From Candidatus Omnitrophota bacterium (GTDB taxonomy: Bacteria; Omnitrophota; Gorgyraeia; 2-02-FULL-51-18), in NCBI GenBank assembly GCA_023247955.1, contig JAHFFL010000028.1, forward strand, positions 1 through 9,266: 9,266 bases of DNA. The letters are read 5' to 3'. The notes under the pieces are model-generated. The model saw only the letters and a list, made by a program, of their open reading frames with translations, ran no database searches and was not told the origin of the DNA. Each line of letters opens with the position of its first letter. Position 1 is the first letter of the stretch. This document shows positions 1 through 6,477 of the stretch, piece after piece. Both the position numbers and the translations under genes were made by a program.

Positions 1-1
1 A

Positions 2-571
2 ATCATGAACGGGGAGGCGGTCACCGGGATCACGATTTTTAAAATGTCCGCGAGGCTCGACGCCGGAGAGATCCTTTTGCAGAAGAAAGAAAAGATTCGG
101 CCCGAGGATGATTCGGTGTCCCTGGAAAAACGTTTAAGCGAGACAGGCGGCGCGGCGCTGATTGAGGCGCTGAAGCAAGTCGAGCACGGCCTGCTTTCTC
201 TGACGCCGCAGGATGATAAACTGGCCAGCCAGGCGAGAAAGATCACCAAAGAAGACGGACGGTTGGACTGGCATCTGGAGCCGGAATTGATTCGGAATCG
301 TGTCCGGGCGCTGCTGCCGTGGCCGAAATGTTACACGTTTTATGAGGGTAAGCGTCTGGTGATTGCAGAGGTTACCGTCAGTGGGGAACACACACCGGAA
401 AGCATCTTGCCGGGCACTGTGGTCGAAGCCTCCGCGTCCAAAGGTCTTTTCGTGACCGCCTCCGGGGGAATCTTGGAAATCAAAAAAATCCAGCTCGAAG
501 GCCGAAAAATGCTGTCCTCCAACGAATTCTTAAAAGGTTTTTCTCTCCGTCGGGGCAGTGTTCTTGCATAA
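2..571 (+). CDS. fmt: Methionyl-tRNA formyltransferase, 5'-truncated by window edge
   Basis: Fmt transfers a formyl group from 10-formyltetrahydrofolate to Met-tRNA(fMet), giving the initiator tRNA of bacterial translation. The reading frame is open to the left edge, so the gene begins upstream; the ATG at 5 is an internal methionine. The visible 189 residues start inside the formyltransferase domain at IMNGEAVTGITIFKM, the counterpart of the INGDxETGVTI segment of the family. They continue with LDAGEILL and the linker KITKEDGRLDW, then the C-terminal tRNA-binding barrel: RVRALLPWPKCYT, PGTVVEA, and an end resembling the family's KxMSxxEFLxG. Roughly the first 125-135 residues, including the folate-binding HxSLLP region, lie outside the window. 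The end is a normal TAA; a promoter for the next gene overlaps it. I am sure of the family. Confidence 0.95.
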   Translation: MMNGEAVTGITIFKMSARLDAGEILLQKKEKIRPEDDSVSLEKRLSETGGAALIEALKQVEHGLLSLTPQDDKLASQARKITKEDGRLDWHLEPELIRNRVRALLPWPKCYTFYEGKRLVIAEVTVSGEHTPESILPGTVVEASASKGLFVTASGGILEIKKIQLEGRKMLSSNEFLKGFSLRRGSVLA

Positions 572-591
572 CCCCGCTACCGTGTTATAAT
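564..591 (+). promoter_or_regulatory. Extended -10 promoter for the CBS-protein/GalT unit, leaderless type
   Basis: A perfect TATAAT (586-591) is preceded by TGT (583-585), giving an extended -10 element TGTTATAATC. A weak -35, TTGCAT (564-569, three of six consensus bases), lies 16 bases upstream and overlaps the fmt stop codon. Only ten bases separate the hexamer from the ATG at 602, and they contain no Shine-Dalgarno (CCTGGAACTT). A start about 7 bases past the hexamer would be near 598, so the mRNA would have a leader of at most about 4 bases. The same arrangement recurs at 3955-3982. The site is read from sequence only; no transcript data support it. Confidence 0.7.
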
Positions 592-601
592 CCTGGAACT
601 T

Positions 602-1924
602 ATGCATCTTCATTCGGTGGCCCCCAAAGAACTTATTCAGGCGGATTATGAAGTTTTAAAATCTTACGAGCGTCTGGATACGATGCCTGAGACCGAAGAG
701 CTCCTTCTGATCCAGTCTCTTGAAGGCCGCGCGCACAACGGAGCGGGCGTTTTCAATAAACGCTGTTATGTGAACACCACGATCGATGACGTCGTCAGGG
801 CTTTGGACCGTGACGCGGATGAAATCAAAGGAAAACGTCAGGCGCTGATCGACGACATGATTGATTTCGCGATGGCCGCGATGAACGGCGAGAAAAAAGA
901 CAAGCTGCTCGGCGCGAACGGCGACCCGTTTCTCGGGATACGCCTTTTCCAGGAGCGGCGAGTCAACGCCCGGGACGTCTTGCGCGGTCTTTACATGGGG
1001 GGGCTGCGCGACAACCCGGATATTCGCAGGGAAACCGAAAGGATTTATCAAACCAAAATAGGCGGCGGGCGCTGTTACATCATTGACGTCAAGAGGATGC
1101 TCGAGATGAATCTGGACGGCGAGCTTCTGGCCCATGAGGCGCATCAGGACCAAATCGAAGAGTACATGAAATGCGGTCTTATCGTCGGCACCGAGGGCGT
1201 TGTGGACCCGAAGACGCAGCGCTACTTTTATATTCGCCACCGTTTGGGACCCGGCCAATCGGACGACGCGGCGATGATCATGGCCGGCATCCTGTACAAC
1301 GCGGATGTGGCGCTGGGCGTCTTCCTGGCCGACGCGATAGACACGCTGGAAAAGTATGCGCCGCTTTATAAAGATCAGGACGGAAATCTCTCGTTTCAAA
1401 TCGGGCGCGGATTTAAAGACTTGCGTCTGACGCTCGAGGATGTCTATGAGCTGGCGTCGCTAGCGGCCATCCCGGAGCTTGAGGAATACCGCGTGCCCGA
1501 CAGTTCGCTTCGTTATCTCTTGTCCATCGACCAGCGCTCCCAGCAGTGCGCGTTTAAGACGCACCTTGATTTTATCGAAGGCAAGCCGGTGGTCCCTCTG
1601 TCGGTCAGCTTCAAACGCATCCTCTCGACGGAATTCTATGAATACATCAACCGCCGTCTGGTCAATGTCCGCAAGCTCGGGAAACTGGCGGTTCCCAATC
1701 TGACGATCAAAGAGCTTGACCGACCGGCGGCCGAGTTGATGCACAGGGGTTTTGCGGTGCTGCCGAAAGATGCGACGGTTTCCGACGTGATACGGAAATT
1801 CAAGGAAACCAAATGTGATTTGATTGTCTTGCAGGATAAAAACAATAAAGTCGTCGGTGCGATGAGCCCTCAGGATTTGTTGTACTATTTGAACGGCGCG
1901 GGGGATTCCAATGCCGGAGCTTAG
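602..1924 (+). CDS. Unrecognised 440-residue protein with C-terminal CBS-like segment
   Basis: I do not recognise the first 370 residues as a known family. The protein looks soluble: it is charged, with no signal peptide or membrane segment. Only the tail is readable. Residues about 374-432 (AAELMHRGFAVLPKDATVSD, then DLIVLQDKNNKVVGAMSPQDLL) have the pattern of one CBS motif, a fold that usually binds adenine nucleotides and acts in pairs, so a single copy suggests pairing through dimerisation. The rest has stretches that look conserved, such as IGGGRCYIIDVKRM (153-166), YFYIRHRLGPGQSDDAAMI (208-226) and FQIGRGFKDLRLTLEDVYEL (265-284), rich in Arg, His and Asp. The ATG is fixed by the promoter ten bases upstream and lacks a Shine-Dalgarno. 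The gene overlaps the first GalT gene by 14 bases, so the two are probably co-translated. A regulatory or nucleotide-sensing role for the GalT pair is a guess. Confidence 0.85.
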   Translation: MHLHSVAPKELIQADYEVLKSYERLDTMPETEELLLIQSLEGRAHNGAGVFNKRCYVNTTIDDVVRALDRDADEIKGKRQALIDDMIDFAMAAMNGEKKDKLLGANGDPFLGIRLFQERRVNARDVLRGLYMGGLRDNPDIRRETERIYQTKIGGGRCYIIDVKRMLEMNLDGELLAHEAHQDQIEEYMKCGLIVGTEGVVDPKTQRYFYIRHRLGPGQSDDAAMIMAGILYNADVALGVFLADAIDTLEKYAPLYKDQDGNLSFQIGRGFKDLRLTLEDVYELASLAAIPELEEYRVPDSSLRYLLSIDQRSQQCAFKTHLDFIEGKPVVPLSVSFKRILSTEFYEYINRRLVNVRKLGKLAVPNLTIKELDRPAAELMHRGFAVLPKDATVSDVIRKFKETKCDLIVLQDKNNKVVGAMSPQDLLYYLNGAGDSNAGA

Positions 1925-2936
1925 GCGGGATCCGGTGGTCGGTTACTGGACCATTATTTCAACGGAGAGAAGTCGACGGCCGGTGGAGTACAAGCCAGAC
2001 AAGATCAGCGAGGAGGCTGAATGCCCTTTTTGTGAGGGCCGCGAGTTACGAACCACTCACGAAATCTACGCAATCCGTAAATCCGTTCCCACACCGGACA
2101 GTTCCGGATGGCAGGTGCGCGTGATCCCCAGCAAGACGCCGCTGCTGGTCTCCGATCAGAAAATCGCGCGCTTCGGGGAAGGGATTTACGATCTGATGAA
2201 CGGTGTGGGCCGCCACGAGATTATCGTCGAGAGCCCCAAACACTCTCATGACTTGGACGAAATGCCGGTTTCGCATCTGGAGGACGTGATCGCGGTCTAC
2301 AAAGAACGGATCAACCAGATGGAGACCGACCCGCGCCTGCAGTACGCGCTGTTGTTCAAAAACCACGGCCAGATGATCAACGCGCGGCAGCTCATCCGCC
2401 ACTCGCGCTCACAACTGATCGGCATGCCGATTATCCCAAAACGCGTGAAAGAGGAGCTTTTGGGCGTCAAGAGCTACTTCGACCGACGCGAGCGCTGTGT
2501 ATTCTGCGACATCCTGCGTCAGGAGTCCTCGGAAGGCCTGCGCGTAGTTTATCAGAATGATGCCTTTTTTGCCTTTTGCCCTTTCGCTTCAAGGGCGCCG
2601 TTTGAGATCTGGATTCTTCCCAAGAAACATTCCGCGGATTTCGGCCGACTCGAACCCTCGGATTTTCGGGGTTTCGCCGAGACGCTAAAAACAAGTCTTG
2701 CGAAGGTCCGTGTGCTGCTGAATGATCCCCCGTACAATTTTATTTTACATACAGCGCCGTATCGTCATAAAAAGAAAGACGCTTATTGGAAGACCCTAGA
2801 AGAGGATTTTCACTGGTATCTTTTGATTTCCCCCCGCTTGACGCACCACGCCGGTTTTGAATGGGGGACAGGGATTCACATTAACCCGACGTCACCGGAA
2901 GACGCCGCGCTGCTGCTTAGGGAAACCGGGGTTTAA
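1911..2936 (+). CDS. GalT-type nucleotidylyltransferase paralog with altered active site (probable pseudoenzyme)
   Basis: The 341-residue protein has the full GalT/HIT-superfamily layout. It opens with LRRDPVVGYWTII, followed by the first zinc pair CPFC (C38, C41), SGWQVRVIPSK (65-75), IYDLMNGVGRHEIIVESPKH with H111, a second CxxC (C196, C199), and the C-terminal LHTAP and FEWGTGIHINPT. The catalytic signature is broken. Where the family has HPHSQ, with the second His as uridylylated nucleophile, this protein has H164-S-R166-S-Q168, so the nucleophile is Arg. The loop before it is two residues longer and lacks GASL. The later HWH metal-site motif reads H301-W-Y303. Zinc ligands C38, C41, H111 and H164 remain. 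Classical phosphorylase or transferase chemistry is therefore unlikely, yet the fold and frame are intact, so this is not a decayed gene. A partner or regulator of the intact copy just downstream, or a different reaction, is possible. Weak GGGGGA before the ATG; translation is probably coupled to the upstream gene. Confidence 0.88.
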   Translation: MPELRRDPVVGYWTIISTERSRRPVEYKPDKISEEAECPFCEGRELRTTHEIYAIRKSVPTPDSSGWQVRVIPSKTPLLVSDQKIARFGEGIYDLMNGVGRHEIIVESPKHSHDLDEMPVSHLEDVIAVYKERINQMETDPRLQYALLFKNHGQMINARQLIRHSRSQLIGMPIIPKRVKEELLGVKSYFDRRERCVFCDILRQESSEGLRVVYQNDAFFAFCPFASRAPFEIWILPKKHSADFGRLEPSDFRGFAETLKTSLAKVRVLLNDPPYNFILHTAPYRHKKKDAYWKTLEEDFHWYLLISPRLTHHAGFEWGTGIHINPTSPEDAALLLRETGV

Positions 2937-2937
2937 G

Positions 2938-2942
2938 AGGAG
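2938..2942 (+). promoter_or_regulatory. Ribosome binding site that fixes a TTG start
   Basis: AGGAG lies just after the TAA of the first GalT gene and 8 bases before TTG at 2951. No ATG or GTG is suitably placed. The protein starting at this TTG (PQLRKDPVTSRW) lines up residue for residue with the start of its upstream paralog (PELRRDPVVGYW), which confirms the choice. Confidence 0.85.
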
Positions 2943-2950
2943 AGTCTTCG

Positions 2951-3949
2951 TTGCCACAACTACGTAAGGACCCGGTCACCAGCCGCTGGATTATCGTCAA
3001 TGTGGAAAAACCACTGGCCAAAGAACTCGTCAAGCTCCGGCCGCATGAGAAGTCCAGCAAGACCTGTCCTTTTTGCCCGGGCAATGAGTTAATGACGCCG
3101 CCGGAGATCGCCGTCTATCCGAAAAAGGGCGCGGCAAAAGGCCAGTCCGGCTGGCAGGTACGCGTGATTCCCAACAAGTTTCCGGCGCTTCAGATCGAGG
3201 AAAGCACCGAAAAGGCCGCGGTCGGGATTTATGAGAAGGTCGGCGGCTTCGGCGCCCATGAGGTCATCATCGAAAATCCCGATCATGCCAGGGAAATCGC
3301 CGACGCCCCGGCCGAAGAGGTGGAGCTTGTGCTTAGGGCTTACCGCGACCGGTGTCTCGACCTGCAAAAGGACACGCGTTTTAAATATATCCTGATCTTC
3401 AAAAATTACGGGGCCGACGCCGGGGCCAGTCTTGAGCATCCCCATTCGCAGCTTATCGCGCTGCCGGTGGTTCCCTCGAGGGTACAAGGGGAGGTGAAAG
3501 GGGCCAGCAGGCATTTTGAATATACCGAGCGGTGTATTTTTTGTGACATCTTGAAACAGGAATCCACTTCGAAAAAGCTTACGGTCTTCGACGGCGAGGA
3601 TTGGGTGGCGATGGCGCCGTTTGCCTCGCGGCTTCCGTTTGAGACATGGATATTGCCCAAGTCCCATCAAAGTTCGTATTCATTGGTTTCCGACGACCAG
3701 CTGAAATCACTGGCGCTGACGGTCAAAACGACGCTGCTCAAGATGAAGAAAGCGCTGAAAGATCCTCCGTTTAACTTCATGATTCACACGCTTCCGCTAC
3801 AGGCGAAGGAAGGAAACAGTTTTCACTGGCATTTGGAGATCATCCCCCACCTGACTGAGGTCAGCGGGTTTGAGCTAGGCACCGGTTTTTATCTGAACGC
3901 CACCCCGCCGGAGCTTGCCGCCGAAGTTCTCCGAAACGAACCGGTGTGA
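2951..3949 (+). CDS. galT: GalT-family galactose-1-phosphate uridylyltransferase-like enzyme, intact active site
   Basis: The 332-residue enzyme should transfer a nucleotidyl group between a nucleotide sugar and a sugar 1-phosphate through a covalent histidine intermediate. Visible features, in order: LRKDPVTSRWIIV, zinc pair CPFC (C39, C42), SGWQVRVIPNKFPAL (66-80), GAHEVIIENPDH with H112, the catalytic GASLEHPHSQ with H163 and nucleophile H165, CIFC (C195, C198), H279, and FHWHLEIIPHLT with H292 and H294. These match the zinc and iron ligands and the nucleophile of E. coli GalT. The true substrate is uncertain: relatives include ADP-glucose phosphorylases, and no galK or galE lies beside it, so the symbol marks family only. 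It is a clear paralog of the gene before it, 14 bases upstream, but keeps all catalytic residues and lacks that gene's insert of about eight residues before HWH. TTG start. Confidence 0.92.
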   Translation: MPQLRKDPVTSRWIIVNVEKPLAKELVKLRPHEKSSKTCPFCPGNELMTPPEIAVYPKKGAAKGQSGWQVRVIPNKFPALQIEESTEKAAVGIYEKVGGFGAHEVIIENPDHAREIADAPAEEVELVLRAYRDRCLDLQKDTRFKYILIFKNYGADAGASLEHPHSQLIALPVVPSRVQGEVKGASRHFEYTERCIFCDILKQESTSKKLTVFDGEDWVAMAPFASRLPFETWILPKSHQSSYSLVSDDQLKSLALTVKTTLLKMKKALKDPPFNFMIHTLPLQAKEGNSFHWHLEIIPHLTEVSGFELGTGFYLNATPPELAAEVLRNEPV

Positions 3950-3954
3950 AGTTA

Positions 3955-3982
3955 TTGATTAATTCGCCCGGACTGATATAAT
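3955..3982 (+). promoter_or_regulatory. Extended -10 promoter for the membrane-protein/aroQ unit, leaderless type
   Basis: TATAAT (3977-3982) preceded by TGA (3974-3976) gives the extended -10 element TGATATAATC. TTGATT (3955-3960, four of six consensus bases) stands 16 bases upstream as -35. The ATG at 3992 follows after only nine bases (CGGTCTTTT) with no Shine-Dalgarno, so transcription would start within about 0-4 bases of the start codon. An imperfect dyad, GACTGAT at 3971-3977 facing ATCGGTC at 3981-3987 (one G-T mismatch in seven), is centred on the -10 hexamer and might be an operator, though it may be chance. Confidence 0.75.
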
Positions 3983-3991
3983 CGGTCTTTT

Positions 3992-4954
3992 ATGAAAAAA
4001 ATTCTCCTCCGTTCCACCATCAGTTTCTTGTTTCTGGGTCTTTTGTTTTTCCTCATGCGTGAGGATATCCCGGAAATCATCCACGCGCTGAAGCATGTGA
4101 ACCAGGGTCTCTTCGCCACCGCCGCGTTGATCTTTTTATTGACCGCTTTTGTGCTTGCCAAGCGCCTGCAGCTGATCTTTTCGGCCGAGGACGCGCGGCT
4201 GGGTTTTAGGGACGCTTCAAACCTGACTTTTGTGGGATATTTTTTCAACAATTTTCTGCCGACGTCGGTGGGCGGAGATATCGTGAAGGCAATGTGCGCA
4301 GCCCGGATCACCGGAGAATCGATGAAGTCCGCGACTTGCGTGCTGATGGATCGCATCTTCGGGCTATTCACGTTCGTGCTTATTCCGAGTTTTAGCCTAC
4401 TTTTTTTCCTCAAGAAAATGGGCAATCCCGCAATTCCGTTGATTGTTTATTCCTTGCTGGGATCTTCGGCGGTATTTTTTGTCCTCCTTTTTCATCGCGG
4501 CTCCGCGCGGCGCTTCCGTTTTGTGGAAATGCTGCTCAACCGTGCCAAGATCGGCCAGACGCTGCGACGGCTCTACGACGGTCTGCACAATTTTAAAAAC
4601 CATAAGCGGGTAGTGGCGAAGGCGCTCGGGCTGTCGCTTGTCGCGCAAGGCATCAGCATCTTCGTGGTTTACTTGATGGCGACGGCGCTTGGAGGCCATG
4701 TCCCGCTTCTTTATTTTTACCTTTTGATCCCGATGGTTCATTTGATCAGTATGCTGCCGTCGCTGAACGGTCTCGGGATCCGCGAGGGGGCGTATATCTA
4801 TTTTCTCAAACCCTACATTGGCAAAGAAATTGCGGCGGCAATAGGGATTCTGTGGTTGGGTTTTCTTCTAATGGTCAGCGTGATTGGCGGCGTGATTTAT
4901 CTGTTGCGTCACGACTACCACATTCGGTTCAAGACCTCGACAGCGGCCACTTAA
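3992..4954 (+). CDS. UPF0104 / LPG-synthase-TM-type integral membrane protein (flippase-like)
   Basis: This 320-residue polytopic inner-membrane protein belongs to the family of the N-terminal flippase part of MprF and of AglD-like proteins. Likely membrane segments are near residues 5-22, 38-55, 78-92, 120-140, 147-168, 208-231, 236-256 and 277-306. Two family signatures are clear: YFFNNFLPTSVGGDIVKA (83-100), with the conserved P-[ST]-x-G-G-D, and MLPSLNGLGIREGAYIYFL (254-272), with G-x-R-E-G. Members without a fused synthetase domain are thought to move lipids or lipid-linked sugars across the membrane, but most are uncharacterised. No aminoacyl-lipid synthetase domain follows, so it is not a full MprF. 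It is the first gene after an internal promoter and probably heads the transcript containing aroQ, which lies 24 bases downstream. Substrate unknown. Confidence 0.9.
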   Translation: MKKILLRSTISFLFLGLLFFLMREDIPEIIHALKHVNQGLFATAALIFLLTAFVLAKRLQLIFSAEDARLGFRDASNLTFVGYFFNNFLPTSVGGDIVKAMCAARITGESMKSATCVLMDRIFGLFTFVLIPSFSLLFFLKKMGNPAIPLIVYSLLGSSAVFFVLLFHRGSARRFRFVEMLLNRAKIGQTLRRLYDGLHNFKNHKRVVAKALGLSLVAQGISIFVVYLMATALGGHVPLLYFYLLIPMVHLISMLPSLNGLGIREGAYIYFLKPYIGKEIAAAIGILWLGFLLMVSVIGGVIYLLRHDYHIRFKTSTAAT

Positions 4955-4965
4955 AAATTGACAAC

Positions 4966-4971
4966 AAGGAG
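4966..4971 (+). promoter_or_regulatory. Ribosome binding site that fixes the GTG start of aroQ
   Basis: AAGGAG stands 7 bases before GTG at 4979. An in-frame TTG at 4958 lies upstream of this site, so it would leave the Shine-Dalgarno inside the coding region and add seven residues (MTTRSSQ) not seen in AroQ proteins, which normally start a few residues before the IHGPNLxLLG motif. Confidence 0.9.
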
Positions 4972-4978
4972 CTCTCAA

Positions 4979-5413
4979 GTGAAAAGAATACTCGTGATTC
5001 ACGGTCCCAATCTGGATCTTTTGGGCAAGCGGGAGCCCAAGATTTACGGACGTGTAACGCTTGCCGGCGTCAATAAACTTTTAAAAAAACTTGCGAAGAC
5101 CCACAAGGTTTCAGTGGAAATTTTTCAGTCCAACCATGAGGGCGAAATCGTGTCTAAGATTGGCGGCGCCAAGAAGGGAAGTGTCTCTGCTATCGTAATC
5201 AACCCCGCGGCCTACACGCACACGAGTGTTGCGATACGCGACGCGATAGCCGCCGTGAGAATCCCGACCGTTGAGGTGCATCTCTCCAATATTTACTCCC
5301 GCGAAGCGTTTCGCCATCAGTCGCTGGTAGCCCCGGTGGCTTCGGGGCAGATCTCAGGATTCGGGGAAAAAAGTTATGAGCTGGGTTTTCTGGCCGCACT
5401 GGGGCTCCTTTGA
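4979..5413 (+). CDS. aroQ: Type II 3-dehydroquinate dehydratase
   Basis: AroQ removes water from 3-dehydroquinate to give 3-dehydroshikimate, step three of the shikimate pathway to aromatic amino acids, in the cytosol. The type II enzyme is a small flavodoxin-like dodecamer. At 144 residues from the GTG the length is typical. Key motifs are all present: [18 protein letters not shown] (7-24) with R18 and the catalytic Y23 on the flexible lid, [10 protein letters not shown] (74-83) with N75 and H81, [17 protein letters not shown] (99-115) with catalytic H101 and substrate-binding R108 and R112, and the closing [11 protein letters not shown]. Its TGA stop overlaps the TTG start of the next gene (TTGA), which implies translational coupling. 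An aroQ-peptidase-efp order is common in bacteria. Confidence 0.96.
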   Translation: MKRILVIHGPNLDLLGKREPKIYGRVTLAGVNKLLKKLAKTHKVSVEIFQSNHEGEIVSKIGGAKKGSVSAIVINPAAYTHTSVAIRDAIAAVRIPTVEVHLSNIYSREAFRHQSLVAPVASGQISGFGEKSYELGFLAALGLL

Positions 5414-6477
5414 AAAACCCTAGAATCCAGCGTTTTCTCCGTTGTCTTGTAAAAGAAAATCTCGATTCTTTTCTCGTGAGTTCCTGGCCTAACGTGACCT
5501 ACTTGAGCGGCTTTAAAGGGACCGAGTCCTGGCTCCTGGTTTCGTCCAAAGGGCTTTATTTCATCACTGATTCCCGCTACGCCGAGGAAGCTTCCAACGA
5601 AGCCAAGGGCTTTCGGATTACTTTGAGGGATAAGAGAGGGGTGGTGGAGATTGTCGCCGATCTGATGAGGAAGCTGAAGCTCAAAAAACTCGGCTTTGAG
5701 GCCTCGGTGGTTTCGCATGCGTTTTATTTACGGATGGAGCGTGCGCTGGGCAAACCGGGGATAGTCCCGACGGATGGGCTGGTGGAGAAGTTAAGGGAGC
5801 TAAAAGACAGTGGAGAGTTGGCCTTGCTAAGAAAATCCGTTGATATCGCGGTTCGCGGTTTTCATTATGTGCGGGAGATTATCCGCCCAGGGATGTCGGA
5901 AAGAGAGGCGCAGGGCCGGCTTGAGCATTACACGAAATCTTTGGGTTCCGAAAAACCGGCATTTGACATTATTATCGCTTCGGGAGCGCGCTCTTCGATG
6001 CCGCATTGCCGTACCGATGGAACCTTGATTAAAGATAATCAGCCGGTGCTTGTGGACATGGGAGTGGTCTATGAAGGGTATCATTCCGATTTGACCCGAC
6101 CTGTCTTTTTAGGTAAAATGACTCCCTTGCATCAGAAAATCCACAAGATCGTCCGTGATGCCCAGCTTCAGGGGATCAAAAAAGCGGCTCCCGGGGTTCC
6201 CGCCAGGGAAGTGGATACCGCTTGCCGCCGAACCATTGAGCGGTGCGGCTATGGGCGCTATTTTGGCCACGGGACCGGGCATGGGGTAGGCCTTGAAATT
6301 CATGAGGCCCCCACGGTTTCCGCCAAAAGTCCAACCGTGCTCGCGCCCGGCATGGTGATTACCGTGGAGCCGGGGATTTATTTGCCGGGCAAGTTTGGTG
6401 TGCGCATCGAAGACATGGTGCTGATCACCGAAAAAGGGCATGAGGTGTTGACGCGTGATCTCGACAAGCCAGTTTAA
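5410..6477 (+). CDS. M24 family metallopeptidase (Xaa-Pro aminopeptidase/dipeptidase type)
   Basis: A 355-residue cytosolic peptidase of the pita-bread fold, expected to remove residues preceding proline from peptides. An N-terminal creatinase-like domain (about 1-130, with [20 protein letters not shown] and [11 protein letters not shown]) precedes the catalytic domain (about 137-355). All five metal ligands of the family are visible: D216 and D227 in [19 protein letters not shown]291 in [17 protein letters not shown]320 in [12 protein letters not shown] and E334 in [11 protein letters not shown]199 (SMPHC) and H298 match the proton-relay histidines. The start is a TTG overlapping the aroQ stop, with only a weak GGGG five bases upstream, so reinitiation after aroQ is likely. 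The 3' end contains the ribosome binding site and first 23 bases of efp. PepP versus PepQ specificity cannot be read from sequence. Confidence 0.93.
   Translation: MKNPRIQRFLRCLVKENLDSFLVSSWPNVTYLSGFKGTESWLLVSSKGLYFITDSRYAEEASNEAKGFRITLRDKRGVVEIVADLMRKLKLKKLGFEASVVSHAFYLRMERALGKPGIVPTDGLVEKLRELKDSGELALLRKSVDIAVRGFHYVREIIRPGMSEREAQGRLEHYTKSLGSEKPAFDIIIASGARSSMPHCRTDGTLIKDNQPVLVDMGVVYEGYHSDLTRPVFLGKMTPLHQKIHKIVRDAQLQGIKKAAPGVPAREVDTACRRTIERCGYGRYFGHGTGHGVGLEIHEAPTVSAKSPTVLAPGMVITVEPGIYLPGKFGVRIEDMVLITEKGHEVLTRDLDKPV
6442..6447 (+). promoter_or_regulatory. Ribosome binding site of efp inside the peptidase gene
   Basis: GAGGTG stands 7 bases before the GTG at 6455, inside the last codons of the peptidase gene. 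The protein starting there, [10 protein letters not shown], matches the usual EF-P N-terminus, so this GTG is the true start. Confidence 0.75.

Noticed and set aside
656..1399. Long open frame of 247 codons on the minus strand
   Set aside because: It lies opposite the CBS-tailed gene, has no family resemblance or ribosome binding site, and is explained by codon bias of the + strand gene.
1911..2936. First GalT gene as a pseudogene
   Set aside because: The frame is full length, zinc ligands and structural motifs are kept, and only specific catalytic positions changed; this fits a pseudoenzyme better than a decaying gene.
3473..3482. Perfect 10-base palindrome CCCTCGAGGG
   Set aside because: It lies inside the intact GalT gene encoding ordinary residues (P-S-R-V), and one short palindrome is expected by chance.
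4958..4978. Upstream TTG as the aroQ start
   Set aside because: It would place the AAGGAG ribosome binding site inside the gene and add residues atypical of AroQ; GTG at 4979 has ideal spacing.
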